Source: Glebionis coronaria (Eukaryota > Streptophyta > Magnoliopsida > Asterales > Asteraceae). From it: a stretch of DNA of 64,000 nt. The stretch lies in NCBI GenBank assembly GCA_025667525.1, contig CM046876.1:77161235-77225234 (forward strand), read 5' to 3'. Positions within the stretch are counted from its first letter, which is position 1. Each line of letters starts with the position of its first letter. The notes below the pieces were generated by a model. The model did no database searches. It saw only the letters and a list, made by a program, of their open reading frames with translations, and was not told where the DNA came from. Position numbers and translations under genes: made by a program. This document shows positions 22,486-33,693 of the stretch, in pieces.

Positions 22486-23055
22486 TGTTGATGCAAAAGT
22501 TGTTTGATCCTTGCTAGACCCGAATTAGGCTTAATTCGGGTTGGCTGGGCTCCGGCTCCTGCACCAAGTGAATCGTTTGGTGGGATCCTGCACACTAAAC
22601 AACACGCGTTAGGCTTACCGTGGGAATGTTTCCCACGATTAGACTCCGGTGTGAGAGTAAGTAATCGATTTAGGGTTTATGTGAGTTTAGAGTACAAGTT
22701 GTAATACCTTTGTGGAACCCTTGGGGGTTCCTTTTATAGGCAGTGAAACCCTAGTGGGCTTCCACTGATGCTTCGGCCCCAAGGAAGAGATAATCACCAG
22801 AATTTAGAATGATTGTTATCTTCTAATCTTGGTAGTGAATATCCTCTCTTATTGGGATAAAGATATTCCAGACAGAGTATGATTCTGTCTAACCTTATGT
22901 CGGTCGCACTGGGCCGTGGGCCGCACACATGTGCGGTTACTGTTCATGCAAGCCCATAAGCCTGAATGACATTTATCCACCCATCTGTGATGGACTGGAT
23001 ACGGGTAGTACCCGTTGGCCGGGCTCATGACCCGGTTGGGGACTATACGTCATCA
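22486..23055 (-). repeat. 5' LTR of the Tat element
   Basis: 570 bp, matching 12132-12702 with ten differences by eye. It is bounded by the TSD CCTAA on its outer side (23056-23060) and the primer site on its inner side. TATAAAAGG on the minus strand (22730-22738) would place the element's transcription start near 22700. Confidence 0.94.
22730..22738 (-). promoter_or_regulatory. TATA box of the Tat 5' LTR
   Basis: TATAAAAGG on the minus strand inside the 5' LTR, next to a GGAACCC/GGGTTCC hairpin. The same motif is in the 3' LTR at about 12376-12384. Confidence 0.6.
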
Positions 23056-23363
23056 CCTAACATCTTCCCCATGGAAGGAAGGAATCAGCTCATGAGGGAA
23101 TACTATAGCATCAGACAGCGACCTGACGAAGACAACAATGACTTCATGCAGCGTTTCCTTCGCTATACTGGTGTCCTGAGAGCAGCTGCGGGCACTACTG
23201 AAGAACAAGCAATACATTTTCGTTGGGCTCTAAATCCAAGGATTTCAAATAACTTGTCAGGTGCTCCGTTGGATACGGTAGCACAAGTAGCAGATGCAGC
23301 ACGTAGACTGGAGATGCTGCAGGAGAGGGATGAGTTCGGGGAAGCTGAAAGACCCGACAAGAG

Positions 23364-23449
23364 GTAAAACCTTCATATTCAAGCGGTGATCAATCCGTAT
23401 ATCTTCCATATGTCAATTTTTCATCTCTTTAAATGTATCTTCCACGTAG
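23364..23449 (+). other. Intron-like segment 1 in gypsy-2 gag
   Basis: 86 bp, AT-rich, from GTAAAACC to TTCCACGTAG with a T-rich 3' part. As it stands removal leaves the reading frame off by one base, which a lost G at the donor edge (AGG-GT to AG-GT) would explain. The flanking gag text (AERPDKR before; KTGDRSQPATQQQ after) fits a continuous basic linker. Confidence 0.55.
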
Positions 23450-23595
23450 AAAACTGGGGACCGGTCTCAGCCGGCTACTCAGCAGCAGCCTCATCAGCCT
23501 AAGGGAAATGGTCAGACTAATGACCGATCTGCTACGGATAGGCGTGGCGGTAATGACAATTACCGTAACAACGCCGGGCAATCCAGCAACAGCAG

Positions 23596-23669
23596 GTCCT
23601 AATACTTACGAAATTCCTTATGTTTTATGTTATGACTCATATTCTGACACTCTAGCAAAATTCTACCAG
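23596..23669 (+). other. Intron-like segment 2 in gypsy-2 gag
   Basis: 74 bp from GTCCTAATAC to AAATTCTACCAG, with a CTGAC branch-point candidate at about 23644 and in-frame stops inside. Removal joins SSNS-R to NHGNGRDQNQRG in frame; reading through does not. Confidence 0.7.
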
Positions 23670-23734
23670 GAACCATGGAAACGGTAGGGACCAGAACCAG
23701 AGAGGTTCGCAGCCTAGCCGTCCAGCTATCACTG

Positions 23735-23808
23735 GTATTCAATCTTACGATTATCCGCTTTGTCCTTTGTACCCAACTATTATGTCTTATGTAAAATGTT
23801 TTTATCAG
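23735..23808 (+). other. Intron-like segment 3 in gypsy-2 gag
   Basis: 74 bp from GTATTCAATC to GTTTTTATCAG, with a good polypyrimidine tract. Removal joins SRPAITG to PQPARAPAGG in frame. The open frame that begins inside it (from 23760) is incidental. Confidence 0.7.
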
Positions 23809-24725
23809 GTCCTCAGCCAGCCAGAGCACCTGCTGGAGGATACACTCATTCTCTTTGCTCTACTTGCCACCGTAGGCACCCAGGACCATGTCGCCGTAAT
23901 ACTGATGCGTGCTTCAAGTGTGGTCTTCCTGGCCATATTATGAAGGATTGCCGTAAGGGCGAGATGGAGGGTACATCGGGACATGCTGATACCAAGCCGC
24001 CTCCTACTGCCGGGCGTGTCTACACGACATCTCGAGACCAGGCCAACAAGTCTACAGGTACCATCACTGGAATCTTGTATATGTATGGTCGCGCTGCATG
24101 TGTTCTTTTCGATACGGGTGCTACTCACTCGGTTATTTCTACTACTTATGCTAAGAACATTAGGATGCCTCCCTTGCCACTAGAAAATAGGCTTACTATT
24201 TCCACGCCTTTGAGGGACTCTGTATTAATCACCCATGTATACAAGAGTCTTCCCTTAGAATTTGATGATAAGGTTCGACCTGTTGACGCACTTCCGTTGG
24301 ACATGAATGACTTCGACATGATTTTGGGCATGGATTGGCTATCCAAGTATCATGCTACCATAGACTGCCATTCATATCGGGTTATCTTCGGTGATGTCAA
24401 TGCACCAGAGTACATTCATAATGGGTTCATACCCGAACGGTCTGTACAAATCATATCCACCCTGCAAGCGCGTGCACTCCTGTCACATGGTTGCGAGGGT
24501 TATCTAGCTACGGTTCACGACCTGGATGCTGAGTCTCCATCGATTCAGGATCAACCAATAGTATCGGAATTTCAAGACGTGTTTCCAGCAGAACTTCCGG
24601 GCATACCACCTGCACGAGAAATGGAATTCAGTATCGAGCTGGTTCCAGGAGCTGAACCAATCTCCAAAGCTCCTTATCGCATGGCTCCCATAGAGCTGAA
24701 GGAGCTGAAGGATCAACTGCAATAA

Positions 24726-25799
24726 CTTCTTGAACGAGGTTTTATTCGACCGAGCGCATCTCCATGGGGCGCACCGGTTTTGTTTGTTAAGAAGAAGGAC
24801 GGCAGTATGCGTCTTTGCATAGACTATCGCGAGCTCAATAAGATTACCATTCGGAATAGGTATCCACTGCCACGCATTGACGACCTGTTTGACGAACTCC
24901 AAGGGGCCAAACACTTCTCCAAGATCGATCTTAGGTCAGGCTATCATTAGTTACGAGTCAAGGAGCAGGATTTTGCTAAGACTGCCTTTCGTACTCGTTA
25001 TGGCCACTACGAGTTTGTAGTTATGCCATTTGGCCTGACAAATGCTCCAGCAGTGTTCATGGATCTGATGAACAGAATCTTCCATGAATTTCTGGACAAG
25101 TTCGTCATTGTTTTCATCGATGACATCCTGATTTTCTCTAAGTCCAAGGAGGAACATGAAGACCATCTTCGTACAGTACTACAGATTCTTCGCCAGAAGC
25201 AGCTGTATGCTAAATTCTCCAAGTGTGAGTTCTGGTTAGACAATGTGGCATTCTTAGGTCACATTGTATCAGCAGAAGGGATCATTATGGATCCAGCGAA
25301 GGTTGAGGCCATCACTAAGTGGCCGAGGCCGACATCAGCGACGGAAGTCCGCAGTTTCTTAGGCTTAGCTGGCTATTACCGTAGGTTCGTAGAGAACTTT
25401 TCCGGCTTAGCACTACCATTGACCAAACTGATGCGGAAAGGGGAGAAATTCGTCTGGACTGAAGATCGAGAGAAGAGCTTTGAAGACCTGAAGCAGAAGC
25501 TAGTATCTGCACCTATTCTTACTCTACCATCTGGTACGGGTGGATTTCAAATCTACAGCGATGCATCGGGGAAGGGACTTGGCTGTGTTCTCATGCAACA
25601 TGGGAAAGTGATCGCGTACGCTTCACGGCAGCTTAAGCCTTATGAAGAGAATTACCCCACGCACGATCTGGAACTTGCTGCAGTCGTGTTTGCATTGAAG
25701 ATATGGAGACACTACTTATATGGAGAATCATGTGACATTTTCACGGACCACAAGAGCTTGAAGTATATCTTCACTCAACGTGAATTGAACATGAGGTAG
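24726..25799 (+). pseudogene. Gypsy-2 reverse transcriptase and RNase H (two internal stops)
   Basis: RT motifs in order: [76 protein letters not shown] and the catalytic FIDD at 25113-25124. Then come the thumb ([22 protein letters not shown]) and RNase H ([55 protein letters not shown]). TAG at 24949 interrupts SGYH-LRVKE and TAG at 25797 interrupts NMR-RRW; both positions are CAG (Gln) in relatives, so C-to-T changes are likely. TAA at 24723 precedes this part. Confidence 0.92.
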
Positions 25800-27431
25800 A
25801 GGAGATGGTTAGAGCTGTTGAAGGATTATGACATTAACCTACAGTATCATCCCGGAAAGGCAAACGTAGTAGCAGACGCCCTTAGCAGGAAGTCCGGAAT
25901 GATCAACAACATTAGAATCGAAGAGGAAATCATAAGAGACTTGGAGCGACTAGACATCGAGATCATGGTACGTGGACAGCATATTTACTGGGCTAATCTT
26001 AGAGTAGAACCCGAGTTACTATCTAAGATCAAGGAAGCTCAGAAGGATGACGGAGAAATATGGGCGATAATACAGAATTTGGAGAAGCAGACAGAATTCA
26101 GAGTGGATGCAGATGGTATCGTATGGCAGGGCACTAGACTTTGTGTTCCTGATGACCAAGAACTCCGGGAAGCTTTGCTAGCAGAAGCTCATAGCTCCCC
26201 ATTCTCGATACATCCTGGTTCAACCAAAATGTACCATGACATCAAGCAGTACTTTTGGTGGAGTGGTATGAAACAGGATGTGGCAACTTACGTCTCCAAA
26301 TGTCTTACCCAGGTTAAGATCGAGCATCAGCGATCTGGCGGTCTCCTTCAACCGTTAGATATTCCAGAGTGGAAGTGGGACAAAATCACCATGGATTTTG
26401 TTACCGGTCTTCCGCCTACCAAAAGGAAGCACGATGCAGTTTGGGTTATCGTTGATCGACTTACCAAATCAGCTCATTTCTTACCGATCCGCAAGGAAGA
26501 TCCGGTAAGTAAACTCGCAGATACGTACAGACGAGAGATCATGAGACTACACGGTGCACCATCCAGCATCGTCTCGGACAGAGATCCTCGATTCACTTCG
26601 CGCTTTTGGAAAAGTCTGCAGAAAGCTTGGGGAACACAACTTAAGCTTAGCACGGCTTTTCATCCTCAAACGGACGGACAGTCGGAGCGAACCATTCAGA
26701 CATTGGAAGATATGTTGAGGTCATGTGCGTTGGAATGGACGGGTGATTGGGACGAATACATCTGTTTGGTGGAGTTTGCGTACAACAACAGCTGGCACGC
26801 GAGCATCAAGTGTGCTCCATTTGAGATGTTATATGGCAGAAAGTGTCGCGCCCCAATCTGCTGGGATCAGGTTGGCGAGCGAACACTCGAAGGACCAGAA
26901 ATCATAGAGATGACAAACGAGAAGATCGCAGTAGCTAGGCAGAAGATTCAGGAGGCACGGTCACGTCAAAAGAGCTACGCCGACAAGCATCGTAGGGATT
27001 TACACTTTAACGTAGGAGATCACGTCTTCCTTAAGGTTTCGCCGGCACGTGGTGTTAGACGCTTCGGGGTTAAAGGGAAGCTCAGTCCTCGTTTCATCGG
27101 ACCTTTTGATATCATTGAACGAGTCGGTGAAGTATCTTACCGATTGGCGTTACCTCCGCAGCTTTCGCATGTGCACAATGTGTTTCATGTCTCCTTACTC
27201 AGAGGGTACCAATATCATCCCCTTCACATGGTTCAGTATCCACTGGAACAGATTCATGAAGATCTCACTTTTATAGAAGAACCCGAACGAGTTCTTGACA
27301 GGCAAGAACGAGTCATGAGAAAGAAGACGATCCCATTCGTCAAAATTCTATGGAGGGATCATACCGAGCGGGAAGCCACTTGGGAAACGGAGGAGTCTAT
27401 CTGGGCTTCTTACCCTCATTTCATATTTTGA
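25800..27431 (+). CDS. Gypsy-2 RNase H end, integrase and chromodomain-like tail
   Basis: Open in frame from after TAG 25797 to the stop at 27429-27431. It begins with the RNase H tail (YHPGKANVVADALSRK). The integrase core is intact: D in TMDFVTGLPP, D in SIVSDRDPRF and E in GQSERTIQT. The zinc finger looks damaged: histidines are present, but CLT is followed directly by QVK, so the second Cys of the usual C-X2-C is missing by an in-frame loss. The C-terminus carries [33 protein letters not shown] and a tail with VKILWRDHTEREATWE, resembling the Tekay chromodomain that targets insertion to heterochromatin. Confidence 0.92.
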   Translation, partial: RRWLELLKDYDINLQYHPGKANVVADALSRKSGMINNIRIEEEIIRDLERLDIEIMVRGQHIYWANLRVEPELLSKIKEAQKDDGEIWAIIQNLEKQTEFRVDADGIVWQGTRLCVPDDQELREALLAEAHSSPFSIHPGSTKMYHDIKQYFWWSGMKQDVATYVSKCLTQVKIEHQRSGGLLQPLDIPEWKWDKITMDFVTGLPPTKRKHDAVWVIVDRLTKSAHFLPIRKEDPVSKLADTYRREIMRLHGAPSSIVSDRDPRFTSRFWKSLQKAWGTQLKLSTAFHPQTDGQSERTIQTLEDMLRSCALEWTGDWDEYICLVEFAYNNSWHASIKCAPFEMLYGRKCRAPICWDQVGERTLEGPEIIEMTNEKIAVARQKIQEARSRQKSYADKHRRDLHFNVGDHVFLKVSPARGVRRFGVKGKLSPRFIGPFDIIERVGEVSYRLALPPQLSHVHNVFHVSLLRGYQYHPLHMVQYPLEQIHEDLTFIEEPERVLDRQERVMRKKTIPFVKILWRDHTEREATWETEESIWASYPHFIF

Positions 27432-27494
27432 ATTCGGGTATGTTCTTCTTTTCCAGTTACTTTATCTATAATTCGGGGACGAATTATTATTTTT

Positions 27495-27507
27495 AGGGGG
27501 GAAGAGT
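27495..27507 (+). other. Polypurine tract of gypsy-2
   Basis: AGGGGGGAAGAGT ends at the base before the 3' LTR TGTAAAACC. It primes plus-strand synthesis. Confidence 0.85.
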
Positions 27508-30489
27508 TGTAAAACCCGCATGCTTTTACCATGCATAGTACCTTAAGTTCGTACGTACTAGTTGAAAACTTTCCTATATAGCATGATTACGATTACGTAT
27601 TAGGAGTTTATGTATTACGTACGTGTTAGAACACGATAAGTATTTTATATGAACGATCACGTAATAATTATTTAGCAATAATTAATCACGAACATACGAT
27701 CACGGAATCACGAGCGTAATTAAAACACGAGTTAGTATTAATTACGTATATATATTTAATACGAGCGTAATTAAATATATAAAGGTATGGTATTTACGAA
27801 ACGAGAACATTTAAAACACGAACATAATTAAACATAAATGTGTACGAAATTACAAGACACGAAACGAGGTACGGGAACTCCACAAGGGAGTCCCTACCCG
27901 CGGCCAAAATAAGGACAATGGGCCAAGCCCATTGTCAGTTTTACTAAAAGGAAGGGTTAAGTAATTTTACTACTCAAATCAAAGTTACAGAAGATTTTAA
28001 GAAAAACCTAAAATCCCTTTTCCTCCTTCTTTGTGTGCCGCCACCTACAAACCACCATAGGAGGTGATTTTGATCTTGGATCTTGTTGTTTTATTGGTTG
28101 TTCGTGTTTGTTCTTCACCCTCTTGATCCACGAATACGGTAAAACCTTTTTAACCTTTTTTTCTTTTAATTAATCTTTTATTAATTAAGAACACGTGATG
28201 TTTTTATAAAAACACATTAATTAAACCTAGATCTAACATGTTTGATCATTAATTAATCAAAAGGGGTCGATCTAAGGGGTGTTTGTTTTGGGCCGCAAGG
28301 TATAACCGACCCCAAGGGGGTTCGGTTTGTTCTTAGCCGACCACCACCAAGACCTTTTTGGTCTTGGTTGGTGCGTGTGGGTCCCACGGCAGCAAGAGGG
28401 GTACCCCGATTTGGTTCGGGGTACGGTGTTGTTTCATATCCGGTGCATGTTTTTAGGCTTAGATCCGGATCATGATTATGTTAGTTGTTTATGTATTAAA
28501 CTTATGTTAAGAATTAAATTAATAAGATGTAATTAATTTAATAACATGACATAGGTTAACTAATTATTAATAAACATGAATTATTTTAACCTAAGTATTT
28601 ATATTAATAAGACTTATAATTAATTAATTATTTAAAAACCATGGATATAATTAATTAATTAAACATGACTTAGGTTATATTATTAATATTTAATAATACA
28701 TATTTTAACCTAAGTATTTAATATATTTAATTAAAAACATGTCATACTTTAATTAAATATTATAACCTATAGTTTAATTAAATTACATGAAATAATTATT
28801 AAACTATATAATATATCATATGACTTAGAAAATAACCATGAAAACACTTAGGCTTATTTACTTAGCTTATTTAACCAGCTTATTTCTAATTATGGAAACA
28901 ATCTATTTTTAGAAACTTAATCAAATAAGGCAGCTAATTTATTTATGGAAACCAGCTATTTTTAGAAACTTATTTATTTAAGGCAGCTAATCTATTTATG
29001 GAAACTTATTTAATTAAGGCAGCTAATCTATTTATGGAAACTTTCTATTTTTAGAAACTTATCTATTTTAAGCAGTAAATCTATTTTTGGAAACTTTCTA
29101 TTTTTGGAAACTTTCTATTTTTGGAAACATTCTTTTTTTGGTAACTTCTATTTTTGGAAACTTTCTATTTTTGGAAACTTTCTATTTTTGGAAACTTTCT
29201 ATTTTTGGAAACTTTCTATTTAAGGAAACCTGCTATTTTTGGAAAGTTACTTATTATTACACAGTAAGTATAATAACACATGAAATATCAGAAATACTTA
29301 ATCAGATTGAACAGAATATAAGATTTAACACAGTTTAAGGCTTTAAACGGTGTAAATAGTAAGAACACATAAAATAAGCTAAGACATGATATAAAACCAG
29401 CTATGTAGTAAGCAGATACTTATTTCATGTACGTATTTATGTAGCACTAGTGTTTCGGAAGTAGGATTCTCGCAGTTCATCGTTCTCGTTCACTGGACAT
29501 AAGGTACAGATTCCCGTCCTTTCAGTATGGACATTCTTTCCTTATTAGGATTTCCCCGTATGCAGCCAACTGTTTTCCCGTAGTATAAGTATGAGTTTGA
29601 TTGCTTATGTTTTAAATATGATTACCTATAGCCATATACATGCATGACCAGTTTCACCTAGTTATGGAGGTACCATAACCGTTATATTAGAGGCACTGAT
29701 GTTATGACTTCACCACGGCGGAGTGATTGCTCATGGCGTTCCTTCAGCTTTTGGCCATTTATTTATATTTATCATGTGGGGCGTATGGGTGCATCCTAGT
29801 TACACGTTTTATTCAGGATTACATGGTGAATGTGGTGTGTGCCCTGCATCCTTCACAAGGAGCTGATCCCTCCTACCCATAAAACCAGTATATTAAATTA
29901 GAGGCAGCCCCTCTAATTTGCATGATGAGGTCACCCCTCTAATTATTCATGCACGGTGGATATTTATGACCTATATTGGCTAAATGGTAAAATATGACAA
30001 ACAGTTTTTATAAGATAAACATAAGACTTTCAAACTATAAAACCAGTTTTAATAAGACTCAACCAGGTTACTCGGGACTTAGTTTCTTCCGCTGTTATTA
30101 TGTTATATGCTTATCCTATTCATGCTTTATTGTACATCCGTGCACTGAGCGTATTGCTCAGCCGTTTTCCTTTTCTATGTTCCCAAAACGGCAGGTACTC
30201 AAGGACGCTCGTAGACATTAAGAGTACGTGCATATGGACTGGAAGCTGTCTAGCCTTCTTTACCTTATGCATTTCTTTACTTTATGATACTTATGCTTTG
30301 GACATTATTTCGTCCTTATTCCTTACTATACTATGTTTGTGTGTGATGAGCTTTACTTTTGGACTACCGATGTTTGATTCCGGTATTTTCCTTTATATGG
30401 TCAAGTAATGTTTAGACATTTTACCTTGTATGCTTTGATGACACGCCATAATTACTGTGATATTTCTATTTCCAAAATGGGGTGTTACA
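27508..30489 (+). repeat. 3' LTR of gypsy-2
   Basis: 2982 bp, matching 8598-11580 with about 50 differences by eye, mostly single transitions, plus one-base indels in T runs. It ends GGGGTGTTACA, followed by the TSD CAAAT at 30490-30494. It carries the same hairpins (about 28341-28373 and 28401-28424) and the 17 bp array at 29080-29220. Confidence 0.95.
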
Positions 30490-30494
30490 CAAAT

Positions 30495-30714
30495 AAAGAA
30501 CACAAGGGTATTTTGCACACATTTGATGATATTTTCCGTATTTTAAGTCTGATTTGAGGTATGAAAACATGTATAATTAGAGTCTCATCAATAATCGTCA
30601 CTCACCTCATTCGTTTAATATATCATCTATATCAATGTCATCTCAACTCATTTGTTTAATAAATCATGTATATAAGAGTTTTCTTGACTTATCTGTTTGT
30701 AACTTGTTGCCACA
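30495..30714. other. Unassigned flank right of gypsy-2
   Basis: AT-rich sequence continuous with 7612-8597 before the gypsy-2 insertion. I see no gene or clear repeat in it. Confidence 0.5.
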
Positions 30715-31198
30715 CCTTACGCATTCGCCTTTAGCGACCACATGTGGGCGCTAAAGGTAATTGTTAAAACCAGGTCCAAAGCTTTAGCGGCTACTTGTAG
30801 TTGCACCATGTAATCGCTAAAGGTTTTGGTCAATAAGTCAAAATCCTATAGCGACTAAATTAGTGAGTACAAATTGTTGCTAAAGGTTCTATTGAAATAA
30901 AGCACAAAACCTTTAGCAACTACATGTAGTCGTTAATAGTTGTCGCTAAAGACAACCTTAATCGACTACATGTAATCGCCATATGTTCACCACAAAAATT
31001 TAGGCGTTGATCAATAAAGTAAAAAAGTCAAGTCATGATCGTACTCGCTACAAGAAAAAGAAAGTAGCCGCTAAAGCCTCTAGCACGATGGTTTAGACGA
31101 TAGTGGTTGCGACTAAATGTAGTCGCTAGAGACTTTAGACCCAAGATGTACTTCTAACGACAACAAAAGTAGTTGCTAGAAGTGGATATGGTGTAGTG
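30715..31198. mobile_element. CACTA-type transposon relics
   Basis: A run of diverged subterminal-type repeats reading TTTAGCGACTACATGTAGTCGCTAAAGG in pieces on both strands, the pattern that lies next to CACTA transposon ends. At 31046 CGCTACAAGAAAAAG resembles the CACTACAAGAAAA terminus, and at 31190-31198 GGTGTAGTG reads as CACTACACC on the other strand, so 31046-31198 may be a small deletion derivative. I could not find a matching 3 bp target duplication. No transposase remains. Confidence 0.55.
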
Positions 31199-33083
31199 AG
31201 AATTGTTATTAAAAGTGACAAGTAACCGAGATAAAAGGAGATAAAGGAGGATCGAGGGTCGGGTGACCACTTAAGAAAAATGGTAATATAAAATTTTAGA
31301 ATATTTGTTTATTTTTTCAATTTGTAATCCAAATGAATTATTTCCTTTGCTCTAAAATTATAGTCATTTTTTTTCGTTTTTAGTTGTCTTAAAATTATCA
31401 ATTGTTAACTATTGAAAATAGATAACAGAGTTTGAGTGCGCGATCATGACAAGACTCGAGGAAGATCAAGTTTACCACATTACTTGTACTTTTAATTATT
31501 ATTATTACAAACTTTAAATAAGACTTTAATAATTAAATAAAAATAAAACTATTATTCTATTAAAAAGTAAAAGAAATAAAGTTGTAATAATTCCTTTTTT
31601 CAAATTTGTATGTTTTTCATCAAAAGAGAATAATTTTAAGACAGAGGTTTATAATGTATTATTTGAAAATTAGATAAGAGTATCATCAACCTACCCTAAC
31701 ATTCTAGCTCCCTCGATTATTAGTAGAGTCGGACCCAAAATTTATAATAAGGTTTTGCACAAATATTTTTTTATAATTTAGTACTAAAGTTGTCTCGTAA
31801 TAGATAAAAGAAAGGGTGTTGGACGTTTCGATAAAAGACTTGTTTTAAACAAAATTTACCCTTCCAAACCTAAAATAAGGTGTAGCTCGCGTCACACCCG
31901 GCTCATAAAAACTTTACTAAACGCTCTCATTTTTGTAAGGCTAGTGATTTGCACACTCTAATAATTGATTGTGACACTAAAAAACATGCATTAATAGATT
32001 ATACGGTAAACATAAACTGTTTAAACTATATGTATATTAAGTGTCCCAATCAATTTTGTGAGTGTCCCGATTAACTCCCTTTTTGTAATGACTCTTACTT
32101 CATTTATACATTTTTATATAGTGGAATTCTTCAATTGGGTGTATTATAGGAGCTTATACATAAATTGCGTTTGATTATTAGCGCATACATTATTAAGCGT
32201 TATTTCTGCGCGATTCACTGAGTGGTCTAGCTAGCACACCATTTTTTCAACCTAACATTATTTCTTAAAATTTCGTCTGACATATTAATTACTATTAGTC
32301 AATTTAGTGTAATAGCTTTTTGTAGGGTATCTTTACCATGAAGTATTTAGTGAGCAATCAAAGTGTTTAATCAAAATAAATGCCTAACAATATATTGATT
32401 TAATTATCAAAAGTTTGCATTATTAGGCAGTTGTTCAGTTTTTTTTATAATAAAAGAGATTGAATATAAAAAAGAAAAAAAATGTTATACTTGTTAAGTG
32501 CATGAAGATTGTACGGTACAAATTCAAGGTTTCAATGGGTCCAGAAATGGGCCTGTGTTTCCATATGTGCTCCCTGAAGAAAGAATTCAATTGCATGTGC
32601 ACTGGTTAATGTCATATGCTGGTACCACTAGAAATTGTTTTTAGTTTTTTTCAGAATAAGGAAATAAATAGATAAAATATCGAACTAGATTGTTTATTTT
32701 CTCTGAATACGTCAATATGACAAGAGCCATAATTTTAACATGTTAGTGTCACATTTGTTGTGATTAATTTCACTTCAAATTCTTATGAAAGAAGTTTCAG
32801 TTCAAATTCTTAATTTTGACAGTTTTCTCTAAATTAACACGTCAATTCAATGTGACAAGAGTCAATGCTTTAACATGTGAATAATTTGCAAGATCCCGGG
32901 TTTTGAGTGTCACATTTGTTGTGTTTTACTTCAAATTTTTGTGATAGAAGTTCCTGAATCATGACTGAGTTACACGGCTTGCGGTACAATTTTATAGGGT
33001 TAATAGACAACAGAAAAGAGTGTTGGTTGTATTTTCTATGCATAGTTGATGTTGGATAATTTAAACGAACGAAATAAACAAAA
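31199..33083. other. Unassigned AT-rich sequence
   Basis: No supported coding sequence. Around 31940-32090 inverted phrases (GTGATTTGCACACTC... and GAGTGTCCCGATTAACTCCC) look like a decayed small foldback element with ends resembling the one at 35497-36330. The rest shows only AT-rich text and poly-A/T runs. Confidence 0.4.
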
Positions 33084-33086
33084 TAA

Positions 33087-33373
33087 CATTACAACAAATG
33101 GTTGACTTTTCACATTTATTACGACAATTTTTTACACTTTAAAATGTATGAATTTGAAAAATTCACCATATTATTAGTGTTCTTAATATGAACAAATTAG
33201 GTGTAACAAATAATTTCATACTTTTAAGTGTGAATATTTATAATAAAATACATTTTTATATGTGAACTTTTTAATATTTCACATTTTTTAATATTTTACA
33301 CTTATTTATAAATAAAGTTCACACTTTAAAGTGTGAAGAAAAAATATAAACAAATGCTAAATTTGTTGTAGTG
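33087..33373. mobile_element. 287 bp MITE of CACTA type
   Basis: Ends CATTACAACAAAT and ATTTGTTGTAGTG are inverted repeats (the left CACTA is mutated to CATTA), flanked by the 3 bp direct repeat TAA (33084-33086 and 33374-33376). A 3 bp duplication and CACTA ends are the signature of this superfamily. The body is AT-rich with several inverted TTCACACTTTAAAGTGTGAA-like pieces and no ORF, so it must have been moved by a transposase supplied elsewhere. Confidence 0.8.
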
Positions 33374-33693
33374 TAATGAACAAACGAACAAAAGCTTTTA
33401 TTTAAATACTCTAAATTACAATTTAAAAGTTACAATGAAAACTAATGTCATTAACTTTTATTTATATAGAATCAGTGACTTAAAATATATACTAAATTTA
33501 GACATACAAAAAATAAGAAAACTTATTTTACAAGCCAAACAAATTCCCTAAAACAAATTATTAAAAGAAATTTAAAGTTTAGCTCAATTTCAACCGCTAA
33601 TATATGCAAACTCGATCCAAGCTCTATACACCGGATGACTGGAAAAGTCATTAAAATACATGCATTACATATAATTATCATGAGTTACTTCTT

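Larger units (their letters stand above)
12132..23055 (-). mobile_element. Tat-lineage Ty3/gypsy element nested in gypsy-2 gag
   Basis: LTRs at 12132-12702 (3') and 22486-23055 (5') are in minus orientation, flanked by a perfect CCTAA duplication (12127-12131 and 23056-23060). Gag and pol read on the minus strand, with two RNase H domains, a Tat hallmark. A multi-exon additional gene lies on the plus strand between pol and the 3' LTR. By eye the LTRs differ by nine substitutions and one 1-base indel in 570 bp (about 1.6%). Pol and gag carry several single-base frameshifts and one stop, so the copy is dead. Confidence 0.95.
23056..24725 (+). pseudogene. Gypsy-2 gag remainder and protease, interrupted by three intron-like segments
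   Basis: After the Tat target site the gag continues (FPMEGRNQLMREYYSIRQ, FMQRFLRYTGVLRAAAGT, AIHFRWALNP, VAQVADAARRLEML) to 23363. Three GT-AG segments of 86, 74 and 74 bp follow (23364-23449, 23596-23669, 23735-23808). Between them are the Gln/Asn/Arg-rich linkers expected before a gag zinc knuckle. The knuckle is intact at 23910-23951 (C-X2-C-X4-H-X4-C). The protease has LFDTGATHSVIS with D-T-G at 24111-24119 and ILGMDWLSKYHA. TAA at 24723-24725 ends the frame just before RT. Confidence 0.8.
8598..30489 (+). mobile_element. gypsy-2: complete Tekay-like Ty3/gypsy element carrying a nested Tat element
   Basis: The LTRs are 8598-11580 and 27508-30489, flanked by the direct repeat CAAAT (8593-8597 and 30490-30494). 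In order it has a 5' LTR, an initiator-Met-type primer site, gag start, a nested Tat element (12132-23055), gag remainder with Zn knuckle, protease, RT/RNase H, integrase with chromodomain-like tail, polypurine tract and 3' LTR. Without the insert it is about 11 kb. The LTRs differ at about 50 positions by eye over 2.98 kb (about 1.7%), so it is young although pol carries three stops and gag is damaged. Confidence 0.95.
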
